Shown in pieces: positions 13,385-26,655 of a stretch of DNA of 64,000 nt (position 1 is its first letter; each line of letters opens with the position of its first letter). Origin of the DNA: Moniliophthora roreri. Its lineage: Eukaryota; Basidiomycota; Agaricomycetes; Agaricales; Marasmiaceae. The notes beneath the pieces were generated by a model. The model saw nothing but the letters and a program-made list of their open reading frames with translations. It did no database searches and was not told the DNA's origin. The position numbers were made by a program, and so were the translations under genes. The DNA lies in contig LATX02000196.1 in assembly GCA_001466705.2 (NCBI GenBank), positions 496,001-560,000 of the forward strand, given 5' to 3'.

Positions 13385-15065
13385 TTAAATCCGAGTAACG
13401 GACAAACTTACTTCGTCGACGGAGTCATCTTGACGTTCTATTGGTGTTGACTTCGCACTATCAATATGGACTAACGCTGTGCGCATCACATCTGTGAAAC
13501 AGTCCTTAGTTTTGGCATTGAAGCTCGGCCAGCATCAGGAAAGACGTACGTATCCCCTGTGAGCCAGGCTCACCGGCAGGATGTGTGTGTCTTATTCCTG
13601 GGTTTGTAGATATATCGATTTCACCGAGGGCAGTGACCAGCGTCTGTGCACTTGCCCTCCTGAGGCGCGCTCGAGAGATCAAGTTGTTGAGCTATCAGAA
13701 CACACTTCTTCAGAAAATTGTCAGCGTGAGGACGAGAGTGGGGCACTCACCAAGGTGATGGCATATATACGACCTAATGTAAACCCGATGCCAACAGAAA
13801 CTAGACATGCTTCAGAGAGCGAAACAATGACCCCAATGTACACTACTTACTGTTGCCGTCGGGATCACTCAAGTAAACTATAAGGGCAATCGTAGCAACT
13901 ACAGAGCCCGGGGCCCCCGTTTGAATGGCAAGCGTTGTTAATTGTTTTATCATGCTGTGTAGTGAGATTCAGCAATGTTGCGGCGTTATTTGCACATGAA
14001 AGGTTACTTCTTCGTTCTCGTGAAGGGAGATTTGTGTCTGTGCAGGGTGTATATCAGAATACCCGCAATTGAAACATCGGCTACAGCGCTGAAAACCAGC
14101 CAAATTCTAGAAAAATTGTCGGTCTCTCTTCAGCATCTGAGCTACTGTGAAACGTACGTGACTGGAACTCTGACGGAACCCCGCTCTCCAAAGGTTGAGT
14201 GTTGAACAACAATCACCGCCGTTGCTAGGGCTCCGCCAAACTACATATAAAGACTGAGTTGAGCGTGCGCAGGACTCAGTGGGACCGGACTTACTGCCGA
14301 AAGGCTGGCGAGGGCTAGAAGTGGAGTGACAAACCAATTTCTTGATCTACAGGGAATGAGCAATGAGTGGCCCTGAATCCTGAGTAGAAGCTTACAGAGA
14401 CCAGAAACGGTATATCAAGAATTGCTGCACAATGAAAGCCGAAGCACCTGTCGTTACAAGGTACACTGGAAAAGGCTGCATAATTAATAAGTCAGTCACA
14501 CTCGACATATAGAATAGTGTGAGGAGATACCCAGGACTGGTTTTGTAGGAACTCTCTATCGCCTACGCAGCTTGGTGAGTCGAGGAATGAATCTAGATAA
14601 CTGAAGATACTCACCCCAGTGGAGGACAGTATACTATGTAACCATATCCCGACGTCAACGGAATATTGTATCTTGAAAATCACATATGGTACGAACCATG
14701 TAGGCACAGGCATAATGATTAATAGTCGACGTCGTGTCGACGAGGAGTGTCGACGCCACGATAGTCTTGAGCCATGAAGGATCTTGACGAAAATGAGTGA
14801 AATACGTATAGGCCTACCATCAAAGGTCTATCAGCCCGTTTTCGAATACAGATAAAAGGAACATTGCGGACCATAATCAACTCAATCATGAAAAGATACT
14901 AAGTGTATCGCTCGTACTTCAGGTAGCCGTTCCGTCTGACTGAACAGTAGCACACACCGAATTCGCCCACGTCCCCCCCAGCAATCCCCTGCAGACAATA
15001 TGTCAGCCAGTAAACAAACACATAAATGAACCATACCCCAAAGAGTTCTCGAGGCCGTCCACCAT
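13385..15065 (-). CDS. DUF6534-type multi-pass membrane protein, copy A
   Basis: The start MVDGLENSLGGLLGGTW (ATG at 15065-15063) matches the start of copy B by position and pattern. Spliced exons give FTHFRQDPSWLKTIVAS, helix TTSTINHYACAYM, PFPVYL..GAS and IYRFWS, SRNWFVTPLLALASLSA, FGGALATAVIVVQHS, an IWLVFSAVADVSIAGILIYTL helix, and the cytosolic block IKQLTTLAIQTGAPGSVVATIALIVYL near 13900-13955. The next exon reads LNNLISRARLRR, and the last exon ends at TAA 13385-13387. Seven helices with a cytosolic tail are expected. Proteins of this kind are abundant in agaricomycetes and have no known function. The exact exon ends rest on my splice choices, guided by agreement with copy B. Confidence 0.7.
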
Positions 15066-15979
15066 GAATAATACGAGCTGAGTGCGGCGGCAAGCTCCAA
15101 AAGAAGCCGCATTGGATTCGTTTATGTATATATAAGAAACATGAAGTCGAACTCACACGATGAGCGCTGATAATAGAACCTCCTTCATCGGAGCTTCTTG
15201 CGAGATTCATATGCTAGAATAAGAATAAAGAAGCCGTCTGCCGGATTTTTTCGGGTTGACAATCATGGCCATAATCATCAGGCACCTTCGGTTGAGCTCG
15301 AAAGGATTCTGAACAGTATAAAGTGAAAAAGTGCATGCTTGTCAATCTCAATGCTCGAATCAATATGCCGTACTGATGCACGAATTCAGCGGCGAGAGCC
15401 CGGAGACGAATTTCACTTATGGTGGCGAGTCCATCATCCACGTGTAAAAAGCTTCCACTTCCTTCATCCAAGTTCATGGAGACTGCAACTTGACGTCAAG
15501 ATAACCAGACCATCTGACCTCTGCATCGCCTAAGTTTGTTAGTCCGAGAAAACAACCAAGACAATGGCGCCTCACTGTCACGGGAATCAGCGGAGGATTG
15601 ATGGAAGGTGCGTGTCAAGAGCCTCCAGAAATATGCCAGGACACGTGCATCGATTAGTCGACAATATTCCATTCTTGGTCATGGCATTCTGGTCCCAATG
15701 TTAGTGGCATGACATCCGTGATGACGGCGACCCACCGTTGAATTCCGTTAGATGCCAAAACAGGGAGAACGTCACATCGAACCCGAGGAGACAAAATGGC
15801 CTGCCGTCAACAGTTCACTGACAGGAGGACAAGCAGCTAGCACATAGGTGCAGCACCCTCGTTAACCATATCTCATTGTATATTCAGTAATCGGGACGGT
15901 GTGACAAAAGAGCGACGAGTTTTATACAGTGGTAGGGACGTTATCCAAGGAATCCCGCCGGGGAACGCTGGGTTTCACA
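15066..15979. other. Spacer between the two DUF6534-type genes
   Basis: About 0.9 kb. It would contain the promoter of copy A. No open frame here has membrane-protein features or recognisable domains. Confidence 0.35.
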
Positions 15980-17739
15980 TCAAAATTCTTCGGAAACCGG
16001 CATAAGATACCACTTGGGATGCGATACGTAGGATGTTCCACTCACTTCTCGATCATGGTCATCTGTCGGTAGACTCTCGACATGCTCCAGTGGCACTGAT
16101 TTTTGTTCATCGATATTAACCACTGCCGTTCGGTGAACGTCTAAATGGAAAAAAATGACGGCTGAGGATGAAATATGACAATCATTCAAATATGAAACAT
16201 ACGGATGCCTTCACTCCTGGTGTCGGTGAGATTCTCCGTCTGCAAGCCACGGAGGAACGTTTCGCCTACGGTAAGGTGCATAGTGGTATCTTCAGCTCCT
16301 TGAACGGTATGTGAACCCATCTGGCGGACGTATGCTCTAGAATTAAGGTTGTGGAGCTATGGGAGAAAGATAGCATAAATGGAAGTTTTTGTTTAAGAAA
16401 AAAGATCGAACCATCGTTAGGGCGTAAACACGCCCCAAGGAGAACGCAACTCCGACGGAAACTAAAGCACGTAAGTCGACGTCAGGACGCGCATGACGCT
16501 GATACGTACTGTTACTCTCAGTATCGTTCAAGTAAATGATTAATGCAATGGTCGCCACCATAGACCCCGGAGATCCCGTCTGTATGGCGAGCGTCGTTAG
16601 CCGCTTGATCAGACTGGAGATTCGGGAATCAACGACAAGGGAATAAAACGGGAATGCTTGCACACTCACTTCTTGGTTTTCCGGAAGTTAGTTTTCATCC
16701 GCTGAAGGGTATAGATCAAAATGGCCGTGATTGACACATCAGTAACAGCGGAGAGGCCCAACCAGATCCTGAATGGCATCTTTCAGTAAATGATAGTGCC
16801 TTGTCTCTAAATTAAACTCACGTCACCGGTATTCGAACAGTATCACGGTCCTCATAGCCTGGATGTTGAATGATGATTACAGCCGTGGCTATCGATCCTG
16901 CCATCTGGAAAGGCACATAAACCCAACTAGCAGAACGACCTCAGGTATACGTACCGCAGAAATGCTTGTCAAAACGAGCACTATTGAGATGTACCAGTTC
17001 TTCGAGCTAGAAAGTATCGTCAGATAAGCTCAATTTGGATGAAAACCCAACCATACAGCATCCAGAAGCGATAGATCAAGAAGTGTTGCACTATCCAGGC
17101 CGAGACCCCTGTCGTTATGAGGTACACCGGTATTGGCTGCATCTTCAAAGTGAATAGAACTCATTAACAGCACGGGAGAAGCACCGCACCCAATATTGAC
17201 GGTGAAGATAGTCCTCATCGCCTTGAAATGTTCGGCTCAGTGAAATCGCGGGCTGGTGAGAAGACAAGTTGGTAAACTTACCCCAATGAGTGATAGTATA
17301 CTATGAAATTGCGGTCAATAACGGCTATCATAGCGTCGAGAGAAGTAGCTCACCAAGTAAACACAGGCATAATGATTGATTGTCGATGTAAGGTCCACCG
17401 CAAGGGTTACGACAACCACAAGTTTAAGCCAAATGGGATCGTTACGGTATCTTGCAAAGTAACGATAGCACTACAGTGGTATTATTCAGTACGACATAGG
17501 TCGGACGGCGGAAGATAACCTCACCATAATGAGCTCAATCATGAAGAAATACTATAGCGGAAAATGTGAGAAAGCGCCCGTGGCGAAAAGGAGGTTTGAC
17601 TTGATTGACATACCGAATTGACCCATGTTCCTGCAAGGAGGCCTCTGTGAGATGAGTGACAATGTTAGTAATCTATGAAGCGAGCGGGCGAATACCGGGC
17701 TCACCCCAAGGACTTGTCCAGGTCACCGATTACTGGCAT
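15980..17739 (-). CDS. DUF6534-type multi-pass membrane protein, copy B
   Basis: A tandem paralogue of the gene at 13385-15065. The start reads MPVIGDLDKSLGGLLAGTW (ATG at 17739-17737). Exons then give YFFMIELIM, YRNDPIWLKLVVVVTLAV with DLTSTINHYACVYL, PIPVYLITTGVSAWIVQHF with LIYRFWML, and IKRLTTLAIQTGSPGSMVA near 16560-16610. The exon LHNLNSRAYVRQMGSHTVQG gives the family's LN-rich cytosolic start of the tail. The final exon (HVHRTAVVNIDEQKSVPLEH onward) ends at the stop at 15980-15982. Intron positions agree with copy A throughout, so the pair arose by local duplication. Function is unknown; membrane location is predicted from the helices. Confidence 0.72.
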
Positions 17740-19804
17740 ACTAAAACTGGGGAAAGAAAGGAAAATGTCAGCCAACGTCAATATATAAAGTATTTGAGGT
17801 TCACTCCTGTCTACCGAGTACGTCTTTCGGCAAGTCTGCCAATACTATTGGGACCAGTGCTTCAATCACGGCGCCGGGCTAAGCATGGGAAAGGTGCAGC
17901 TGGAATGATGGTTTATGGTTAGCCGTTTCACGTATTTATAATGCATTATCACCACGCTTACTGTCCAAAATCATGGATCAACAGGGTTCAGCTCCAATCT
18001 AGCTAGGTGAGTCTGGATGCAACACCACAAAGCTGCCAGTGTATTGCGATGTCTTCTGATCCAAGGCTTGATCGGGGACTGCGATTGAATACAGGATATC
18101 TGAAAACGGAGAGTAATAAGTAACCATAGCGAGCTATCACACGGGATGGATTACCTGAGAGATGATCGGAATGAGAGATTTGCGCCAGGCCCAGGGGAAC
18201 TGAAATCTGAAAACTTAAGAACACTGAGTCAAGCTATTGTTTTCACACTCTGAACTCTTGCAGCATTATAGCTGCTCCAGAAGGTGGATACCTCTGAATA
18301 TGGGCTCTATATCGCATTAACATGAGCGGCTGCGTCCCTGCCGATACCAACTGCGGATAGTATATGACAACCAGGGTAAAAAAATCTTGGATGCTTCTTC
18401 TCAACACTGGGACTTTGGTACGGTGTTCTCTGAAACAGATACATGGAAGTCAGTGAAAGTCAGAATAAAGATATCGAAGAGTGCAGTAAAGAACCTCTAA
18501 CCCACCACCGACTCGCATAACATAGAAAATGCGTCGGAAATCCTGGGGAAATCCGACTTTTCCGCTATAGGCGAGTGTGGGTCCTGATCATCAGGACGGA
18601 GGAACGGAGGAACGTGACATGACCATGAGCAAATTTTCCGTACGGGTATACTTGATTTATTGAGGAACATTTGGCTCATATGGACGAATCGCGTCTCTTC
18701 CAACATTGTTATCAGATTTCATTCAGAAACGTGATAAAACACTCGCCGCTCACGCGTCTTTCCTCCCAGATCTAAAGCCGTTCCCTCACCCGCGAGTGTC
18801 GAGTTACTGCCACGACAAGGTGAAGGGTTCAATGAGGATAGCCCCGAGTCGGAGTTATGAAATTGTGCTTGACTGGCGAGCGGGACGTGGCAAGCATTTC
18901 TTGAGTCAAGATTAGAGATTTGTTGTGCCAGGTTTGAGGACTGTTGTGAACGACCGGGATGTTGGTATCTGCGAAGAATGTTTTCAAGCGCGCACTAGTC
19001 AGCTGCTCTAGACTCGGTCTAGATCCGCTAAGCGGCGCTTACGAATAAAATGGCACAGCCACATCATGCTCACGTCCAAGGCGTTCTCAATAGCTATATC
19101 ACCCGGAATCAAGCAGACGTCCAGGGTTCGGAAAATCAAATGAAGATCATCAAACGCTGCCGAAAAGCTCTTGAAAACATGGGATTGCAAATTAAATAAC
19201 TATTTACCCATAGTACGCCGCACGACGTCAGGTTCACAGTGATCACCAGTCACTGTTCAAAGCGGAGCTCGAGCATCTAGCGGATGGGTGCAAGACTGCT
19301 ATCACTCTTTCGTGTTCCATAATCGTCCCGGAAGTTAACGTTGATTGCGGAGGGGGGTCTGCCCCAGACGATCATGACGTGTTACGCTGTGAAATGTTGG
19401 GGCATTCACTGACTGAGGAACCCAAAGTTTTCACCGTTGTTAGCTCGGTGAGTGGACAGATGGCTCAGCACTTGCTACTTCAGTATGCCATCAACGGCGT
19501 CCTCGGGGGATCCGATTTGAACGAGAGAAAAGTTTGCGGGGCGCGGTAGATATGGTGCCATCAAACTGTGACTATAAGATTCCAGCGGAGACGCGGAGAA
19601 CAGGGCTATCAAGCAGATTTATCGTCGTGACGCACTCCAAGTTGTTACCAGGGCCGTTCCGTGTCATTGAAGAAAGGTTTATTTGTAATTTGTATTGAAG
19701 ACCAAGCCAGTTGCCTCAGTGGCGGAAAATCACAGCACTCGAATCTACAAACTCAAACTGCTCCTCACGAAAGGTATCCTGGAGGTAAGGTCAGTCTAGT
19801 TGGG
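17740..19804. other. Spacer with possible gene relic
   Basis: About 2 kb with no complete gene. On the minus strand, sequence between 18706 and 18243 could be the remains of a small gene (listed separately). The rest, 18710-19804, shows only short frames on both strands and no coherent domain. Confidence 0.35.
18243..18706 (-). pseudogene. Possible small gene or gene relic, unknown
   Basis: A minus frame starts with MLEETRFVHMSQMFLNKSS at 18706. A later stretch, opening after a TTTCAG acceptor near 18432, reads REHRTKVPVLRRSIQDFFTL, then VVIYYPQLVSAGTQPLMLMR, and stops at 18243-18245. The second piece has protein-like composition. A GTGGGT donor after ESV (about 18497) would be needed to join the two. 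I do not recognise the product; it could be noise. Confidence 0.2.
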
Positions 19805-22041
19805 TCATGCTGCCATCGGATGCAAAACACCCACCGCAAGAGGTCCAGTATTGCTTCCGTTCAGCTGCAGAAGAATCTGCGTATCTTGAATTAATCTCAA
19901 GTATAAAAAGGTGCGTAAAATGGTGCATACCGGGTCCTCCACAGTATACTGCGGCCACATTAATCCTGCAAGCAAAAATTAAAAACCCTATACGTGAAGA
20001 GGGATTGACAACTGACGTTCGCTCCCGAGCCCATCGTTCGGGTCCAAACTGGTTGCGAATGACACCCAATAGTCTATGACTTGCTCGCTAAACCTTTTCG
20101 CTGCAGGGGATGGCACGAAAGTTGATGGTTGATTTGCAAAACCAAAGACATAACTCTCGTCACTGCCATGCGCCACTGAGATGATTGTGTTAGAGTAATT
20201 ATGGCTCCCGAAGACACCGAAAGCTAACCTCCATAAACTGGTGTTATTAGCTCAGGATACGAGAACTCGTAACCGTAAGTCTTGACACCTGCTTGGGCGA
20301 AAACTCGTGTCCATGATCGGCGAGGAAATTGAAACGCGACATCATTGTCTAAGAATGATAAATAAATCTGAGATTCATAAGGTTCCAGAGAATGGCCCTA
20401 CAGATAGCAGACGATCGTTCATACGTCGTGCTCAGCCCGAATGTCTCGTTGCCTGTGTTATATGGGGAACCAAGCGCCGGAATGTCTGGATAGAGCTTCA
20501 GGATGGTACTGACTGCGTCGTCCAGGTTGGGACTGGTGCGTCCCGGGAATACGGTATAATTCGCAATCAAGATATTGCGCAGATCCCTCTCGTCCGTAAT
20601 TGTAGTCGGTGTGAATATAGTACCTATAACTGGGGTGTGAGCTCTGCTCCAAGTTGCAGGAAAGAGAAGCCCATACCTTCATCGAGGCAGTTACCGGCGA
20701 TAAATGGAATCTTCGAGTATCTTCCTTTCTTCAGCATTTCCGATGGTAGTTCAGGGAACAAGCCGTCTGGACCATCGAGGGTGGGTACCCAAGGAAACGC
20801 TTCTGTCGTTTCGGCCAGCGAGACTCCTATTGCTTGAAGGAGGTGTGTAGAGTTGATATGATCTCCTCTCAAACAATCGAAAGCGTTGTCCTGTTCAGTA
20901 CATTCGCATTCGGGTACTGCAGCAACAAAGTTGTCCCAGTCAGCCTGCCGTCGTGTTGAGTTGAATGTAAACGGGGTCCCTGCTATTCCAGACCCCAGGA
21001 TCTATAGCTGTATATTAGACAATTTACGATAACTTCCCGGAGAAGACGTACAGCAGCCCTGGCATATTGCTCGAGATGAGAGTTCAAGAAGAGCGTGGAT
21101 ATGGATATGGAGCCGGCACTGATTCCAAAGACGGTGACCTATCGCATAATGGTGTAAGTCCCTTCGTCGGAATACGAGCGTTGATACGGAACCTTCTCTT
21201 TGTCTCCGCCGAACGCCGCTATGTTACTTTGAATCCATTGTAATGCCGCTAGCTGATCTTTGAGACCGAGATTAAGAGCGCCCTTTGCGGCTGCTTCTAC
21301 TCCGGCAGGGAAACCCAAAGGGCCAAGTCGGTAATTGAAACTGACATATACCACCGGAGTTCCCTTTGAAATTCTCGATTGTGAATAAAGAAGAGGAAAC
21401 GGGGGGTACTCATTGAACTTACTCGCGTAACGCTACGTGCCACGATTGTACTTGCGTTCAGATTGGGCTCGCCATTGACTACGACAATGACTCAGTGTTT
21501 ATGCAGGAGTTGGAAGGAACGGCCACGTACCAATGAATCCTCCTCCGTAGATGTATACCATGATGGGAAACAACGTTGTATTTGTCTCTATACCAGCCGG
21601 TCGGATAATGTTGATGGAGAGACAATCTTCGGAGAGTGTAATATTCGAAAGGTCAGGCTAGATACTTGCATAATTAGACTTGTGCCAGTGAAGGATATCA
21701 GAAGTAACCTTACGCCACCAGGTATGGGTACTTGAAGGCATGATGCGCCAAACGATTTTGCATTATAAGTAGACGTGTCAAGGAAAGGTTTCAATACCGG
21801 GGGTTTCAGCCTCAGATTCCCAATTGGAGGTTCAGCAAAGGGGATGCCTGGCATGATGATGAGTCTTTGGTTTCCATCTTTGCTGACAGGCTTGCCTGAG
21901 CTCACCTCCAAAGAACTCTAATCCTTGGGTAGTTATATCCTTTCCAACAATTGTAGTGTTGCCAACTTTGACAGTTGCTGCATAGACCAGTGAGGCGAAT
22001 AGGAGAAGCGGAATCGATAACTTCAGGCTGGACGTGTGCAT
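19805..22041 (-). CDS. Secreted type-B carboxylesterase/lipase
   Basis: A minus-strand alpha/beta hydrolase of the cholinesterase-like family, about 540 residues in many exons. The start [20 protein letters not shown] (ATG 22041-22039) is a signal peptide. Next are [29 protein letters not shown], the oxyanion-hole [19 protein letters not shown] and [20 protein letters not shown]. The nucleophile elbow FGISAGS, serine codon at 21118-21120, appears once the intron next to it is removed. The acid region is NCLDEG and the catalytic histidine is in [12 protein letters not shown] near 20155. The C-terminal block [15 protein letters not shown] joins across an intron near 19970, and the stop is TGA 19805-19807. 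It would hydrolyse carboxyl esters outside the cell. The final exon after EDP is my best splice guess. It is divergent from the GH31 gene, 749 bp away. Confidence 0.85.
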
Positions 22042-22790
22042 TCCTTGACAGTTTAGTCGTAAACACCGTGCTGTTAAATAAATCGTTCGGTAAATATGAC
22101 AACCCTGTACTTTCGAGCTGACGCACCCATTCATCCCAACGTAAGGTCTAAGATATACGGGGTGTCAAATCCTCCTGTACACATTGATCAACCTAGAACT
22201 CGATTAGGATCATTGGCATAAAGCAATTCCATGAAGTCGGAGCCAGGACGGCCACGGAGTTCCAGATGATAAACATATGGATGGGACCAATTATGGCTAA
22301 GCGAAACGAGGCTCGCGTTATCGAGCGCTCGCATGGCCCGCATCCTGCCCGCATCTCACGGCCTCTTTCCCATCAATCATCACCACCTCTCCCTGCATCC
22401 GTCAGAAATCTGTCAGAAAAGATCCTCATGCGGCAAGGTGAATACTTTTATCGCGGAGTCTGGTGTAACCTCGTTCAAGCTCATTATACAGCTTTCAGGG
22501 CAAAACCTTGGATCTAGGACAGCGTTTTGACGAGTACAACAGCTTGGATTTCGCCCTTGAAAGCTCGCCGCACTCAACGGTTGCCAAGAAGCTATGAGCT
22601 ATAGAACCGACCCCAATCGACCCCATGACCACCCTCGATAACCATGAGCACGAGCGTTACCTCGTGGTTGTTCCGTTGCGACGTAACAGAAGTGGTCATA
22701 ACGAAGGTCATCGGACAAGAGGCGCACGCGCTTTCGAAACAAGGTATACAGATCGTGGACGAAGCCGTTACGGACTTCAGCCTGCCCAGC
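22042..22790. promoter_or_regulatory. Shared divergent intergenic region, esterase and GH31
   Basis: The 749 bp between the two start codons must contain both promoters. No further gene is supported; the overlapping plus frames at 22266-22530 and 22625-22790 are short and out of keeping with the GH31 signal peptide. Co-regulation of esterase and glucosidase is possible but only inferred from the layout. Confidence 0.4.
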
Positions 22791-25700
22791 ATGCTGAGTC
22801 GCAGACGCGTCAGTTTGCTTTCATTTGCTCTGCTTCGTGCAGTATCGACAAGAGCAGAGTACGTCGATCAAGCTGCCCTCAACGCTTGTCCAGGCTATAA
22901 CGCGGTCAACGTCTCAACGAGTGCTAATGGGAGGAGTATCACGGCAGATTTGGTTCTGGCGGGAGAACCATGTAACATTTTTGGGAATGATATCGAGACA
23001 TTGAGGTTGGATGTCTCGTATGAGACTGGTAAGTAGCATGATGTCTATTTATCAAAGACATTCACCCAAGGTTGAACAGACACACGAATCCATGTGAAGA
23101 TTACGGATCCTGTTGATGCACGATACGAAGTTCCAGAGTCTGTCTTCCCTCGCCCCACCGCCAGTAACTCCTCTTCCCCAAGCACCGCTCAAATTCAGTT
23201 CGGGTACACCACTGAACCGTTCACGTTCTCCATTTCGCGTCTCGACACGAACGAAACCCTGTTCGCGACCTCTGCCGAACACCCTCTCATTTTCGAACCT
23301 CAGTATCTTCGAATCAAGTCTATGGCCTCACCACCCGACGCCAATATTTACGGTCTTGGGGAGCACACAGAACCCTTCAGATTGCCAACGAACAACTTGA
23401 CTCGAACGTTTTGGAGTCGAGACGCCTATGGGATCCCGCACGGGACCAACTTGTATGGGAACCACCCTGTTTACATGTGATTGAATCGTCCCGTTCGCGA
23501 TTTTTTCGGCCCGTCTAACGATCTAAATCTTCAGCGAGCATCGGCAGAGTGGAACGCACGGCGCGTTCTTGTTGAATTCGAATGGCATGGACATCAAAAT
23601 TAACCAAACAGACGGCGCTACATCAATTGAATACAACGTTATCGGAGGCATACTGGATTTTTACTTCTTGGCAGGACCTGGTCCGATCGAAGTATCGAAG
23701 CAGTATGCAGAAGTTGTCGGTACGCCCGCGGAGGTCCCATATTGGGGATTCGGTCTTCACCAATGTCGGTTCGGGTATCTCGGTACGTTGATCTGCTAGG
23801 TTTTAAGCTACATCTTACTGACTATTACCATAGACTTCGTCGATGTAGCTGGTGTGATCACCAACTACTCTGAAGCGGGTATTCCATTGGAAACTATGTG
23901 GACTGATATCGGTATGGCAGTTCGCGTTCGGTCTTTTGTCACTACTGAGCAGAGGTCTCCTAGATTACATGGACAGACGCAGAATATTCACACTCGATCC
24001 TGAATATTTCCCATTATCCCGCATGCGCGAGATTGTGGACTTCCTTCACGACAATGGCCAGAGATACAGTTCGTATTCACGTCCAGTCGATTTCCTTGAT
24101 ACGTTCTGACCTCCTTCGCCTCCTGATAGTTGTGATGACTGATCCAGCAGTCGCCTATTTCCCTGATGAAAGTTATGCTCCGCTGGATCGTGGAACGGAA
24201 TTGGATCTTTGGCTCAAGTGGCCCAATGGAAGTTATATCATTGGCGTTGTCTGGCCTGGACCGACCGTGTTCCCCGGTAATTGCTATTCTCTTATCACCT
24301 GCAGGAGTGATCTGAATCTTTGACTTGTAGACTGGTTCAACCCAAGAACGCAAGAGTGAGTAGGAAGTTCTCTAAAGTGATCTAAGGGCTGAAGTCTGCT
24401 CTGCAGATACTGGAACAACGAGTTCGAAATTTTTTATAGTCCTGAAGACGGATTGGACATTGACGGTGCCTGGATTGACATGAATGAACCTGCAAACGTG
24501 AGTTTCCTTTGTTCACGTCCTCTTTCTGTACACGCACGTAGATTTATATGCTACAGTTCTGTAACTTGCCCTGCACAGACCCCTTCCAACAAGCCATTGA
24601 TGGCGACTTCCCGCCAGCACGGACAACACCTCCGCCTGACATCAACACCCCAATATTCGTGAACGCAACCAGACGAAACAAGTCACAGAGAAGCGTCACT
24701 AAGCCAAGACAGGTTACACGAGACATCCTCAACCCGCCCTATGCCATTGATAACGCTGCACCCGATGGCGATTTAAGTGCAAAGACTGTTGCAGTATGTC
24801 TGATTGTCCTTTTGTCCTCACTTGTGCTCATGGAGAACTCGGTGTTAAAGGTGAACGCAACACACTTCAACAATCTCACCGAGTACGATGTCCATAACCT
24901 TTACGGACACATGATGTCAACTGCAACCCATGGAGCTATGCTCAATCGCCGTCCTGGTTTGCGAACTCTAATTATCACGCGCTCAACGTTTGCTGGTGCT
25001 GGGCGCCAAGTCGGTAAGTGTCGATACTTTGAGTTGCATTGTATGAGATTGTTCATGGCTGCTGCTTTACAGGGAAATGGCTTGGGGATAACCTGAGTAA
25101 TTGGGAGCAGTACCGGTTCAGTATTGCCGGCATGTTAGGCTTTACGAGTATCTACCAGATCCCGATGGTTGGAAGCGATATTTGTGGTTTTGGTTTGAAT
25201 ACGACAGAGACGCTTTGTGCGAGATGGGCAATGTTGGGTGGTTTCTATCCATTTATGAGAAATGTGCGTGCATAACCTCGCTTTTCTGTTGAGAGGAATA
25301 CTGACTCTCTGAGCAGCACAATCAAGATACGAGTATCAGCCAAGAGTTTTACCGCTGGCCAATGGTTGCTGAAGCAGCGAAGAATGTCCTCGACATGCGA
25401 TACAGGCTTATGGATTACATTTACACTGCATTCCACCAGGCATCTCTCGATGGCACGCCTGTCCTGCAACCTCTTTTCTATCAATTCCCCAACGATCCCA
25501 ATACATTCCCTATCGATCTTCAGTTCCTCTATGGCGATTCCATCCTCGTTTCTCCTGTTACAGAGGAGAACTCGACAACCGTCAGCATCTATCTTCCCTC
25601 AGAAGGCACGTTCTATGATTTCCTCTCGTTTGCTCCTGTCCCCGACGAGCAGAAAGGCAATGTAACGCTCACTGATGTGGATTTTACCCAAATACCGGTA

Positions 25701-26096
25701 CACATCTTGGGTGGTGCCATTCTACCGCTTCGAGTTGAGGGTGCAATGACGACGGACGAGCTGAGGGAGAAAGACTTTGAGATTGTCGTTGCGCAGTCCA
25801 AGGATGGTGTTGCGACGGGAAAACTGTACGTTGATGACGGCGTGTCTATTGAACAGCCGGGCGGACAGACATTCTTGGACATGTCGTTTGCAAATGGGAC
25901 GCTGAGTGTTAGTGGAGAGTTTGGATTTGCGTTGAATGTGAATCTCAAGAGGGTAGTGGTGCTGGGTGTGGATCAAGCACCGACGAGCGTGGAGATGAAT
26001 GGGACCAAGGAGTTTGAGTATGATGAGGAGAGGAACGTGGTTACTGTGGAGTTGGACATCCCGTTCACAGATGGGTTTGAGATGAACTTGGTGTAA
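22791..26096 (+). CDS. Secreted GH31 alpha-glucosidase-like hydrolase
   Basis: A plus-strand gene of about ten exons and roughly 900 residues. The start [20 protein letters not shown] at 22791 gives a signal peptide; an upstream in-frame ATG at 22644 would spoil it. The N-terminal beta-sandwich reads [15 protein letters not shown] and [20 protein letters not shown]. The barrel has [14 protein letters not shown] and ETMWTDIDYMD. The nucleophile motif WIDMNEP is at 24471-24491. [11 protein letters not shown] and [15 protein letters not shown] follow, then [20 protein letters not shown] with the acid/base Asp after splicing near 25070. GSDICGF and the C-terminal beta domains end at TAA 26094-26096. 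It would release glucose from alpha-glucosides outside the cell; alpha-xylosidase activity cannot be excluded from sequence. No frameshift is needed. Confidence 0.9.
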
Positions 26097-26655
26097 AGAT
26101 AGGATTCGGATCTCGTGGCAAAATGTAGTATGTGATGTATACTGTTCGTCGGAAGAATGGTAACTCATTTAGCTTCTCTAGGCTCTCTTTTTTGCTTGCG
26201 GCAGTTACATGTACATGAACCATCAGTGATAATGCGAAACTCGGGGTAGCTTTTACCTAAATTCCTTCCATCCGACTTCTATCGGACTTAAGTCTTCTTA
26301 CCCTGTTTTAGCAAGGCTTTTGCCGAGGCAAAGTCTTGTGTTCTTGGTTTGAACGCTAGAAGGACGAAGATTTTGAAACTCGACAGGAGACCAATCGGGT
26401 AATAGCCATCAACCTTCTCTTAGGAGATTCCTCAAAGGGACAAACCCGGACGCGCGCTACCTCCGAATCACACTCTGAATACGCGCTCGAAGTTGAAATT
26501 TGACGGCCAAGAGCTCCATCACCAGCGGGATCTCATGTGAGGCTTATTACGACTCGCAGACAGCGAGAAAGGCAATCACTTTCCCACCTAAGCGAACATG
26601 CCTCTATACATAAGAAGCAGCTAGTGAGGCAATTCTTCCCTTCACGGGGTTCATT
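26097..26655. promoter_or_regulatory. Upstream region of second tyrosinase
   Basis: The 559 bp hold the GH31 3' end signals and the tyrosinase promoter. A CTATACATAAGAAGCAG box at about 26604-26620 lies some 45 bp before the ATG and resembles the box before the first tyrosinase. No gene is seen. Confidence 0.4.

Noticed and set aside
22644..22790. Extended N-terminus of the GH31 protein
   Set aside because: The 49 extra residues have no signal-peptide character, while the ATG at 22791 gives one directly.
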